From contig DASQSZ010000482.1 in NCBI GenBank assembly GCA_035642125.1, forward strand, positions 1 through 12,424: a stretch of 12,424 nt of DNA, read 5' to 3'. The position numbers and the translations under genes were made by a program. The stretch is from CALAED01 sp937891035 (GTDB lineage Bacteria; Actinomycetota; Actinomycetes; Streptosporangiales; Streptosporangiaceae). The notes under the pieces were generated by a model. It saw nothing but the letters and a program-made list of their open reading frames with translations, had not been told where the DNA came from and ran no database searches. Below, in pieces: positions 6,660 through 12,424 of the stretch (positions within the stretch are counted from its first letter, which is position 1; the number at the start of each line of letters is the position of its first letter).

Positions 6660-7142
6660 CTACGCGGCGAGTCGCGCCACGTAGGCGGCCAGGCAGTGGC
6701 CCCAGCCGCCGGCGGAGTCCATCGCCGCGCGGACCAAAGGTGCGTCCGCGCCGTGGCGTTCGAAGTGGCCGTGTTCGAGTTCGACCCGGGTGCGGCCGTC
6801 CCCCGCGGAGACGAAGCGCACCTCGACCTCGCTGGCGTGGTCGGGGTCGGGGTCGAACTGCCAGGTGCCGTTGAGGTGCCAGGCCAAGACGATGCGGTTG
6901 GGCGGCACGTAGGCGGTGACCCGCCCGGTGTCGCACTCGCTGCCGTCGACGCCGACCTCGTACCAGCGGCCCCCGGCCATCGGCTCGACGATGAAGTCGG
7001 CCATGTCGACCTTGCCGATGCTGTAGTCCCTGGGCCACCACGCGCCGAACTGCTCGGTGAACACCGTGAACGCGTGCTCGGGGGTCGCCGGAACGACGAT
7101 CGATGTGCGGACCGCGTCCTTCATTTCGGCCGGCTGGGTCAT
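6660..7142 (-). CDS. SRPBCC/AHSA1-like domain protein
   Basis: A 160-residue single-domain protein of the START/Bet v1-like (SRPBCC) fold, closest to the 'activator of Hsp90 ATPase homolog 1-like' group. It opens with the typical 'TSIVVPATPEHAFTVFTEQFG' strand and helix. It then has 'WWP', a conserved 'PMAGGRWYEVG' turn, 'RIVLAWHLNG', and a long C-terminal helix ending in 'WGHCLAAYVARL'. Such proteins bind small hydrophobic ligands in a cavity, and in actinomycetes are often encoded next to an ArsR-type regulator; none is visible. The ATG at 7142 has purine-rich AGGAAGGACGAGG just upstream on its strand. A second Met at codon 7 is a less likely start. Ligand and role are unknown. Confidence 0.82.
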   Translation of the reverse strand: MTQPAEMKDAVRTSIVVPATPEHAFTVFTEQFGAWWPRDYSIGKVDMADFIVEPMAGGRWYEVGVDGSECDTGRVTAYVPPNRIVLAWHLNGTWQFDPDPDHASEVEVRFVSAGDGRTRVELEHGHFERHGADAPLVRAAMDSAGGWGHCLAAYVARLAA

Positions 7143-7209
7143 GGCCTCGTCCTTCCTGGGCTCCGGCTCATCGCTCGGCCGGCTGCGCAGGACCGGTCGA
7201 AGGGGTAAG

Positions 7210-7248
7210 CGGCGAGGAACGTCCGCTTCTGCGGAAGCGCCCTCGCCG
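7210..7248 (-). promoter_or_regulatory. Leader hairpin upstream of the SRPBCC gene
   Basis: An 8-bp perfect outer stem (7210-7217/7241-7248) and a 6-bp inner stem (7224-7229/7234-7239, loop TGCG) form a compact hairpin. If transcription starts near 7267 on the minus strand it would be in the 5' leader, about 70 bases before the start codon. Read on the plus strand it is followed by an AT-rich stretch and could instead act as a terminator. Confidence 0.35.
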
Positions 7249-7258
7249 AATATTTGTA

Positions 7259-7302
7259 AGTTATCGCTAACGTACGCTACGGCTTGCGTGGCCGCTTGAC
7301 AA
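7259..7302 (-). promoter_or_regulatory. Possible SRPBCC promoter with overlapping operator
   Basis: On the minus strand TTGTCA (7302-7297) is followed after 17 bp by TAGCGT (7279-7274), only a 3/6 match at -10. Just downstream lies GTTAGCGATAAC (7270-7259), a near palindrome. The pentamer CGCTA repeats at 7265-7269 and 7275-7279, one helical turn apart. This suggests a repressor site at the start point; the regulator is unknown. Confidence 0.35.
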
Positions 7303-7642
7303 GAGCATCACCGCCGGGCCGGATGTGACGGTGAAGTTCCTAATAACGCCCCGGGCCGGGCCGACAGGTCGCGCGGATTGACGCGGCGCCGGCCAATCCC
7401 GTTCGCCTCGTGCTATTAGACCGGCCGCCTGGCGTGAATGCGGTGTTGCGGAACCGGCCGAGGAAGCGGGCGGAAAGGTCGGCAACACGTCTGCTCGGAT
7501 TAAAGTGCTGAGGACCTCGCCCGTTCGCCGGCCACCCGGCGGGAGGGGCGCGAGCGTGCTACCGCTGTTCTACCGGGCGGCTCGATCGCGGAACGGTTGA
7601 TCGGTTAGACAATGCTCTATTCCCGGCGAGGAAAATGTGCGC

Positions 7643-7671
7643 TTGACAGGCGCCCGCTGTGCCTGGAAAAT
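7643..7671 (+). promoter_or_regulatory. Promoter of the PhnDCE-like operon
   Basis: TTGACA (7643-7648), 17 bp, then GAAAAT (7666-7671; 4/6 to the -10 consensus) place the transcript start near 7678, some 44 bases before the ATG at 7722. A Shine-Dalgarno GGGAG lies at 7711-7715. This argues against the upstream in-frame GTG at 7659, which falls between the two boxes. Confidence 0.55.
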
Positions 7672-7721
7672 CGGGAACAATGTTTTGTTCTGGTGCATAT
7701 CGCCGTGGGCGGGAGCTTGCA

Positions 7722-8639
7722 ATGGCGCGTAACTCGTTGAGCGCAATCGGCATCGCCGTCATCATCCTGCTCGCCGCGGTGGGTTGTGGCTCGGACTCCA
7801 CTTCGTCGCAGAATTCGACGGGGCTGCCTCGCACCCTTAAGGTTGGCGTGATTCCCAACGTCTCACCGGAAAAGCAGCGGGCGCAGTACGAGCCGTTCCG
7901 CCAATATCTCCAAAAACAACTCGGCGGGAAGGTCGAGCTTTTCGTGGCGACCGACTACACCGGCGTGGTGACCGCGCTCGTCGCGCACAAGGTCGATATC
8001 GCGTATCTGGGCGGGCTCACCTATGTGCAGGCGGCGGAGCAGGACGACATCACTCCGCTGGTGACCGAGGTCGACAGCGAGACCGGCACCCGTGAATACC
8101 TCTCCGCGGTCGTCGTGAAGTCGACCTCATCGTTCACGTCCACCAAAGACGTCGTGGCCGCGCGGGGCCGATTCGCCTTCGGCGATCCGAGTTCGACATC
8201 GGGCAGCCTCTACCCGCGCGTCATGCTGACGCGGGCCGGGGCGCGCTGCGACGCCCGGGACATCTCCCGATGCCCCCCGCTCGAGAAGGTGACGTTCACC
8301 GGCGGGCACGACGCGACGGCCCAGGCCGTCCACAACGGCAGCGTCGATGCCGGCGGGGTCGAACTGCGCATCCTGCACCGGCTGGAGCGGCAGGGGGCCG
8401 TCCCCAAGGGCGCACTGCGGGTCGTCGACACGCACAAGGTCATGGGCTACCCCTGGGTGGCCAGGGAGGGGCTCGGCGGGCCCGCGCGGGACGCGGTCGT
8501 ACGGGCCTTCACGTCCATCACCGACCCGGCGCTGCTCGATCTGTTGCGCGCCAAGCGATACGTCCCGGTGTCCGCCGCGGACTATGCGGAGGTTCGCACC
8601 TTCGCGGCGAACCTGGGCCTCCTGACGCCGTCTCGCTGA
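7722..8639 (+). CDS. PhnD-family ABC transporter substrate-binding lipoprotein
   Basis: A 305-residue lipoprotein: short basic start, hydrophobic stretch 8-20 and lipobox A-V-G-C with C22 as the lipidated residue. The mature part matches the phosphate/phosphite/phosphonate-binding PhnD group. It has 'LKVGVIPNVSPEKQRAQYEPF', 'VDIAYLGGLTYV', 'FAFGDPSSTSGSLYPR', and 'FTGGHDATAQAVHNGSVDAGG', the Ser/Thr-rich and GGHD segments that line the oxyanion pocket. C176 and C184 flank a short loop and might form a disulfide. The start ATG 7722 has GGGAG upstream and gives a proper signal peptide. The family binds tetrahedral oxyanions. Because selenoneine genes lie next to the operon, a selenium oxyanion is a candidate ligand; I recall that one PhnD-family clade is annotated as putative selenate-binding from gene context, but cannot check membership here. 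Confidence 0.88.
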   Translation: MARNSLSAIGIAVIILLAAVGCGSDSTSSQNSTGLPRTLKVGVIPNVSPEKQRAQYEPFRQYLQKQLGGKVELFVATDYTGVVTALVAHKVDIAYLGGLTYVQAAEQDDITPLVTEVDSETGTREYLSAVVVKSTSSFTSTKDVVAARGRFAFGDPSSTSGSLYPRVMLTRAGARCDARDISRCPPLEKVTFTGGHDATAQAVHNGSVDAGGVELRILHRLERQGAVPKGALRVVDTHKVMGYPWVAREGLGGPARDAVVRAFTSITDPALLDLLRAKRYVPVSAADYAEVRTFAANLGLLTPSR

Positions 8640-8653
8640 ACGCCGGGGCCATC

Positions 8654-9409
8654 ATGCGAATCGACCTGCGCGGCGTTTCCGCCACGTTGTCCGGACGGAC
8701 GGTCCTGAGCGGGATCGACCTTTCGTTCCGCGAAGGCGAACAGGTCGCCGTCCTCGGCCCCTCCGGAGCCGGCAAGACCACGTTGCTGCGGGTCATCGTC
8801 GGCGCGGTGCGGCCCCATCGCGGCGACGTGCGCGTCGACGGGCTCGATCCGTTCGAGTCGCGCGCCGCGCTCATGCGGCTGCGCCGGTCGATCGGATGCG
8901 TCCGCCAGCGTGACGACTTGATTCAGGGGCTGACCGCCCGCACCAACATCCTTGTATCGGTCTCCTACCGCTGGCGGCCGCGCGACTGGGGCGCCGTCCT
9001 CATCGGCAACGTGCCCCGGCGGTTCGGCGACCGCCTGGCCGAGATCGCGCGCCGGCATGAGATCGGCGATGTGCTGGCCTCCCCGGTCGAGCGGCTGTCG
9101 GGCGGGCAGCGCCAGCGGGTGGCGGTCGCCCGCGCGCTGTTCGGCGAACCGCGCCTGCTGCTCGCCGACGAGGCCACCACCGGCCTCGATCCGGTCCGGG
9201 CGGCACGGGTGCTCGACGACCTGCGACAGTCCGGGGCGACGCTCATCGCCGCGACGCACGACCTGAGCATCGCCCAGCGGTTCCGCCGGGTGATCGCGCT
9301 GCGCGAGGGAGTCGTCGTCTTCGACGGCGATCGCACCGATGCGACCGACTTGAAACAGATCTATGGGGACGACGCGGCGGCGGAGATGGTCCCAGGAGCC
9401 GACCGATGA
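8654..9409 (+). CDS. PhnC-like ABC transporter ATP-binding protein
   Basis: A 251-residue ATPase that powers the importer formed with the neighbouring binding protein and permease. Walker A GPSGAGKTT is at residues 35-43, signature LSGGQ at 148-152 followed by RQR, Walker B D172-E173 in 'LLADEATTGLDP', and switch His202 in 'AATHDL'. The segment 'QRDDLIQGLTARTNILVS' after the Q-loop, with a longish insert before the signature, is typical of PhnC. ATG 8654 follows the binding-protein stop by 14 bases. The Shine-Dalgarno is weak, suggesting coupling. The stop overlaps the next gene's start as ATGA. All catalytic residues are present. Substrate specificity lies in the binding protein, so phosphonate cannot be assumed. 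Confidence 0.9.
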   Translation: MRIDLRGVSATLSGRTVLSGIDLSFREGEQVAVLGPSGAGKTTLLRVIVGAVRPHRGDVRVDGLDPFESRAALMRLRRSIGCVRQRDDLIQGLTARTNILVSVSYRWRPRDWGAVLIGNVPRRFGDRLAEIARRHEIGDVLASPVERLSGGQRQRVAVARALFGEPRLLLADEATTGLDPVRAARVLDDLRQSGATLIAATHDLSIAQRFRRVIALREGVVVFDGDRTDATDLKQIYGDDAAAEMVPGADR

Positions 9410-10305
9410 GATGGCGAATCACCGGTGCCGCACCTGACGCACCGGAGGCGCCGTCCGGCACGGCTCCGCCGCGCGGCCGGTTTCGGCGCTGGCGTACCAG
9501 GTCGATGCTCATCGCCGTGTTCGCGGCCGGTGTCTGGTCGCTGTACGGGACGGGCGTCGGCCCGGCGTCGCTGCTGGCCGGCCGGGAGGGCGCCATCCAG
9601 ATGGTGGACGGTCTTGTGCCGCCCGACCTCAGCCCCGAGCTGCTGCGCCGGCTGGGCGTCACCGCACTCGAGACCATTCAAATCTCCGTCGCGAGCCTCA
9701 TCCTGGGCGCAGTGCTCGGCCTGCCGCTCGCGGTGCTCATCGCGGGGAACGTCGAGGCGCCACGCTGGCTGGCCGCCGCCGCCAGGATGGCGGCGACCAC
9801 GCTGCGCAGCGTGCACGAGCTGCTGTGGGCACTGATCTTCGTCGCGACGGTGGGTCTCGGCGCGACCGCCGGCGTGTACGCGATCGGCGTGCACTCCGCC
9901 GGGGTCATCGCGAAACTGTGCTCCGAGCAGCTCGAGGCGGTCGATCCGGCGCCGGTTGAGGCGATGCGGCTGACCGGCGGGACGCGGGTCGCCTGCGCAC
10001 TGCTCGGCGTGGTGCCGCAGGCACGTGCCAACGTGGTGTCGCAGCTGCTCTACCAGTGGGAATGCAACATCCGCAGCTCGGTCGTCGTGGGCTTCGTCGG
10101 CGCCGGCGGCATCGGCGAGGCGCTCGGCATCGCGCTGCGCCTTTTCCGCTATCAAGAACTGGCCACCCTGATCTGCGCCGTCTTGGTGATGGTCGCCGCG
10201 GTCGATCAGATTTCCCGGCTGGTACGCGCCCGCTTCGGCGCCGTCTCATCCGCGGTTCCCGGCAGCCGTCGTCGGTCTCACCAGGTCATCGCCAGGAGAA
10301 CGTGA
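9406..10305 (+). CDS. PhnE-like ABC transporter permease
   Basis: A 299-residue inner-membrane permease. A basic cytoplasmic N-terminus of about 33 residues with Pro and Ala precedes the first membrane segment (about 34-52). The family core follows: 'ALETIQISVASLILGAVLGLPLAV', 'LRSVHELLWALIFVATVGLG', and the ATPase-contact loop 'SEQLEAVDPAPVEAMRLTGG'. The diagnostic PhnE/PtxC ending is 'NIRSSVVVGFVGAGGIGEAL'. It probably dimerises to form the channel. The ATG overlaps the ATPase stop (ATGA 9406-9409), so the two are co-translated. After the last membrane helix a basic tail of about 35 residues remains. The operon ends here, converging on senB. Confidence 0.9.
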   Translation: MRWRITGAAPDAPEAPSGTAPPRGRFRRWRTRSMLIAVFAAGVWSLYGTGVGPASLLAGREGAIQMVDGLVPPDLSPELLRRLGVTALETIQISVASLILGAVLGLPLAVLIAGNVEAPRWLAAAARMAATTLRSVHELLWALIFVATVGLGATAGVYAIGVHSAGVIAKLCSEQLEAVDPAPVEAMRLTGGTRVACALLGVVPQARANVVSQLLYQWECNIRSSVVVGFVGAGGIGEALGIALRLFRYQELATLICAVLVMVAAVDQISRLVRARFGAVSSAVPGSRRRSHQVIARRT

Positions 10306-10316
10306 CGAGATTCCTT

Positions 10317-10346
10317 TTCCGTGCCGCATGACCCAGCCGTACGGAA
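10317..10346. terminator. Weak bidirectional hairpin between convergent operons
   Basis: TTCCGT (10317-10322) pairs with ACGGAA (10341-10346), extended by a G-U and a C-G pair, around a 14-nt loop. It lies in the 114-bp gap between the permease stop and the senB stop. The plus-strand sequence before it is T-rich (TTCCTTTTCC), so minus-strand transcripts would end in A, not U. Terminator function is uncertain. Confidence 0.3.
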
Positions 10347-10419
10347 TCGGCGGTCCATGATCAGCTCCTCCGCCACGCGGGAAATGATGCCGGTGGGTGT
10401 GAGTGGTGGTTGTCCGTCG

Positions 10420-11397
10420 CTATGTGCAGGGCGGCGGGCTTTGTGGCAAGTCGAGCGTGCGGATCAGATCGGCGAAGGCACGTCGCTCGCGGGCGGGATC
10501 GACGAGCGGGCGCAACGCGGCACAGCGTTCGCGCAGCCGCTCATAAAGGCCGTCCCGGTTCCGTTCCGCCGCCGACAGCAACGCGGCCAGCGCCGCGGTG
10601 TCGCCCGCCGGGAAATAGCCGGGGTAGTCAGCTCCCAGCAGGCCGATCGAGCCGGGGATGGCCGAGGCGATGACCGGCACCTGGGCGGCGAGGGCCTCCG
10701 AAATGACATTGGCGCCGCCTTCATGGAGCGAGGTCAGCGCCAGCAGCCTGCTGCCGGCGAGCATGGCCAGCGCCTCGGCGCGCGGGACCGGGCCGCGCCA
10801 GTCGTAGCGGGGATTGCCGGCCGACTCGGCCGCCGCCGCCGCGCCGAGTGCGCGGTCCCGTGCCTCCCCGACGTGCACGACGTGGACGCGGGAGTCGGCC
10901 GGCAGCAGGCGGACCGCGGCGGCCAGCCGCAGCGGATCCTTGACCGGACGCACGTGGGCGAGGAAGGCCACGTCGAAGCGATCCGGCCGCGGCGGCCGCG
11001 GCGGGGAGACCGGCGGCATCGACTGCATGATCACGTCCGTCCGCCGGGCCAGCTCGGGATCGAGCTGGGAACGGCCGTGCGGCTGGAGCACCACCAGCCG
11101 GGCGGCGAGGCGGAGCACGGCGGGATCCACCCCGGCGGTCACAGGGTCGGGATACAGATCCGTTCCGGTCATCGCGATCACGATCGGGGCGCGCGGATGA
11201 TCGGCGTGGAAGGAGCGGACGGCGGCGGCGCTCTTGCGCGCGTGCAGCGCGATGAGCGCCGCGAAGTCACCGCCCCGATAGTCGTTGTCGAGCCGGACCT
11301 GATGGCCCAGCTCGCGCACTATTCCCGCCCAGCGGCCCGCCGTCACTCCGTTTCCATGGATGCTGTCGACCGGCCCGGGCGTCACGATCAAAATCAC
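10420..11397 (-). CDS. senB: Selenosugar synthase SenB (GT-B glycosyltransferase)
   Basis: A 325-residue cytosolic enzyme that in characterised systems joins selenophosphate to a UDP-activated sugar to make a 1-seleno-sugar, the selenium donor for selenoneine. Recognisable SenB features are the N-terminus 'VTPGPVDSIHGN' followed by 'TAGRWAGIVRELGH' (about 5-32), 'ALHARKSA' at 50-57 and 'MTGTDLYPD' at 76-84. Later come 'LVVLQP', 'HVRPVKDPLRLA' and the GT-B 'EGGANVISE' E-x7-E motif. The GTG at 11397 overlaps the senA stop (GTGA), so the genes are coupled; no better in-frame start exists nearby. The call rests on remembered family motifs and on the neighbouring SenA. A general glycosyltransferase is the alternative, but the operon makes it unlikely. 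Confidence 0.85.
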   Translation of the reverse strand: MILIVTPGPVDSIHGNGVTAGRWAGIVRELGHQVRLDNDYRGGDFAALIALHARKSAAAVRSFHADHPRAPIVIAMTGTDLYPDPVTAGVDPAVLRLAARLVVLQPHGRSQLDPELARRTDVIMQSMPPVSPPRPPRPDRFDVAFLAHVRPVKDPLRLAAAVRLLPADSRVHVVHVGEARDRALGAAAAAESAGNPRYDWRGPVPRAEALAMLAGSRLLALTSLHEGGANVISEALAAQVPVIASAIPGSIGLLGADYPGYFPAGDTAALAALLSAAERNRDGLYERLRERCAALRPLVDPARERRAFADLIRTLDLPQSPPPCT

Positions 11398-12424
11398 GCG
11401 GACCGCGCGCAGGTACGAAAACCGCCCAGCACATCCCGCCGGTCCGGAGTGAAGTAGTTGCGCATGATGGATCGAACATACCGGCCGCGGGTCGCCCAGG
11501 CGCCGCCGCGCAATACCTTCCGACTGCCGAAGAACTGCTCGGAGTTTTCGAAATAGGCGTCTCGTTCGAAGTTGGGATAGGCGACGAAGTCGCTCGCCGT
11601 CCATTCCCAGACGTTGCCGATCATGTGCAGGCAGCCGACAGGGCTCTCGCCGGCCCGGCACGTGCCGACGCCGACCGGCCCGATCGAGCGCCAGTCGGTC
11701 GCCGCGGTCTTGGCGGTCGGCTCATCCTCGCCCCATGGGTAGGTCGACCTGGACCGATCGCCGCCGGTTGCGGCGTACTCCCATTCGGCCTCGGTGGGCA
11801 GCCGGCGCCCGGCCCAGCGGCAGTACGCTTCGGCCTCCCACCACGACACGTGGCTGACCGGAAGGTCCGGCTCCAGATCGACCCAGGTGTCGAAGTGCCG
11901 GCGCCGCCAGTCGCCGGGACCGCCGCCCCAATACAGCGGCCGGGTGGCGCCGGTCGCGGCGAGCCAGGCGCCCTGGTCCGCCCACAGCCGGGCGTCGGTG
12001 TAGCCGCCGGCTTCGACGAAGTCGGCGAAGTCGGCCTGTGTGACCGGCGTCCGGGCGATGGCGAACGGCGCGACCTCCACCGTGTGGGCCCACTTCTCGT
12101 TGTCGTACACGAACGGGTCGGACCTGCGCGCGCCCAGCGCGAACCGTCCCCCGGCGACCTCGACGTCGTCGGGCGCGCCGGGGCGGGCGCCGTGACCTTC
12201 TGGCGGCTCGGCGTCGGTCAGCCCGGGCAGCACCGGCGGGGGGTAGCCGAGGCTCTGCCGGGTGTAGGTGAGCGCCTCTGTGTGGGTGTCGTAGTGATGC
12301 ACGGTGTAGCGGGCGAAGTGCCGCACGACGTCGGTCCCGCCCGGCCGCAGGACCTCCTCGGCGACCCGCTCGGCCACGGTCCGCACGTAGTCGACGGTCT
12401 GTGCGCGCGCCGGCAGGTCCAGCC
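11394..12424 (-). CDS. senA: Selenoneine synthase SenA (EgtB homologue), N-terminus outside window
   Basis: About 342 codons are present; the 5' end lies beyond the right edge, and the frame stays open to it with plausible sequence ('PARAQTVDYVRTV'). The visible part has the end of a DinB-like domain with an H-x3-H iron-binding pair (His codons at 12296-12294 and 12284-12282, in 'HHYDTH'). A formylglycine-generating-enzyme-like domain follows: 'DPFVYDNEKWAH', 'TPVTQADFADFV', 'LPTEAEWEYAA', 'GNVWEWTASDF', 'LRGGAWATR' and the closing 'GGFRTCARSA'. This layout is shared with ergothioneine synthase EgtB. Overlap with senB identifies it as SenA, which uses iron and oxygen to couple hercynine to the selenosugar. 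An EgtB of ergothioneine synthesis is the alternative, but EgtB genes are not usually fused into an operon with this glycosyltransferase. Confidence 0.83.
   Translation of the reverse strand, partial: LDLPARAQTVDYVRTVAERVAEEVLRPGGTDVVRHFARYTVHHYDTHTEALTYTRQSLGYPPPVLPGLTDAEPPEGHGARPGAPDDVEVAGGRFALGARRSDPFVYDNEKWAHTVEVAPFAIARTPVTQADFADFVEAGGYTDARLWADQGAWLAATGATRPLYWGGGPGDWRRRHFDTWVDLEPDLPVSHVSWWEAEAYCRWAGRRLPTEAEWEYAATGGDRSRSTYPWGEDEPTAKTAATDWRSIGPVGVGTCRAGESPVGCLHMIGNVWEWTASDFVAYPNFERDAYFENSEQFFGSRKVLRGGAWATRGRYVRSIMRNYFTPDRRDVLGGFRTCARSA

Larger units (their letters stand above)
7143..7721. other. Divergent 579-bp intergenic region with hairpins
   Basis: I see no convincing gene here. It separates the minus-strand SRPBCC gene from the plus-strand transporter. 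It holds three strong inverted repeats. The first is CGGCGAGG (7210-7217) with CCTCGCCG (7241-7248), enclosing a CGCTTC/GAAGCG stem. The second is GTGTTGC (7443-7449) with GCAACAC (7482-7488), around a purine-rich loop. The third is CTCGC (7516-7520) with GCGAG (7550-7554), enclosing CGCCGG/CCGGCG (7526-7531/7536-7541). Promoter-like boxes are listed separately. I do not match it to a known riboswitch class. Confidence 0.6.

Noticed and set aside
6576..7208. A 210-codon plus-strand frame opposite the SRPBCC gene
   Set aside because: The minus-strand SRPBCC protein has clear family motifs and a ribosome binding site; the plus frame shows no recognisable domain.
7296..7301. Plus-strand TTGACA as a promoter
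   Set aside because: No acceptable -10 box lies 16-18 bp downstream; the overlapping minus-strand TTGTCA has a somewhat better partner.
7400..7560. Cobalamin riboswitch
   Set aside because: Purine-rich loops look suggestive, but I could not find the conserved B12-box-type core, so no known class is claimed.
7659..7721. Upstream GTG start for the PhnD-like protein
   Set aside because: It falls between the -35 and -10 boxes and would bury the signal peptide; ATG 7722 has GGGAG upstream and yields a lipobox.
8654..10305. Calling the importer a phosphonate transporter (phnCE)
   Set aside because: No C-P lyase or phosphonatase gene is nearby and the neighbours are selenoneine genes, so the symbols would overstate the substrate.

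Overview
The window is high-GC DNA with frequent GTG starts and 4-bp start/stop overlaps. It looks like an actinomycete chromosome, perhaps a Streptosporangiales-type organism; that assignment is inferred from base composition and gene content only. I see no rRNA, tRNA, IS element, phage gene or CRISPR array.

Left part (1-6196, plus strand): a branched-chain-amino-acid-type (LIV/HAAT) ABC importer. It comprises the tail of a substrate-binding protein, a LivH permease, a LivM permease fused in one reading frame to a LivG ATPase, and a LivF ATPase. Next come an alpha/beta hydrolase resembling the C-C-bond-cleaving 2,6-dihydroxypseudooxynicotine hydrolase group and a 3-hydroxyisobutyrate-dehydrogenase-like oxidoreductase. 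An exact 13-bp motif lies before the hydrolase and, inverted, before the dehydrogenase, where a second related copy follows it. The motif has a LacI-family-like central CpG palindrome. I read this block as an import-and-breakdown module for an unidentified small carboxylic or amide-like compound, probably under one repressor encoded elsewhere.

Middle (6197-7721): a DUF2283 protein and an SRPBCC/AHSA1-like protein on the minus strand, then a 579-bp gene-free region with hairpins and likely divergent promoters.

Right part (7722-12424): a three-gene ABC importer of the phosphonate/phosphite (PhnD-PhnC-PhnE) type on the plus strand. It converges on two minus-strand genes recognised as senB (selenosugar synthase) and senA (selenoneine synthase, cut by the window edge). 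SenB and SenA build selenoneine from selenophosphate, a UDP-sugar and hercynine. The adjoining PhnDCE-like importer is therefore a plausible selenium-oxyanion uptake system feeding selenoneine synthesis. This linkage is the most interesting hypothesis here. senC (selenophosphate synthetase) and egtD are not in the window.
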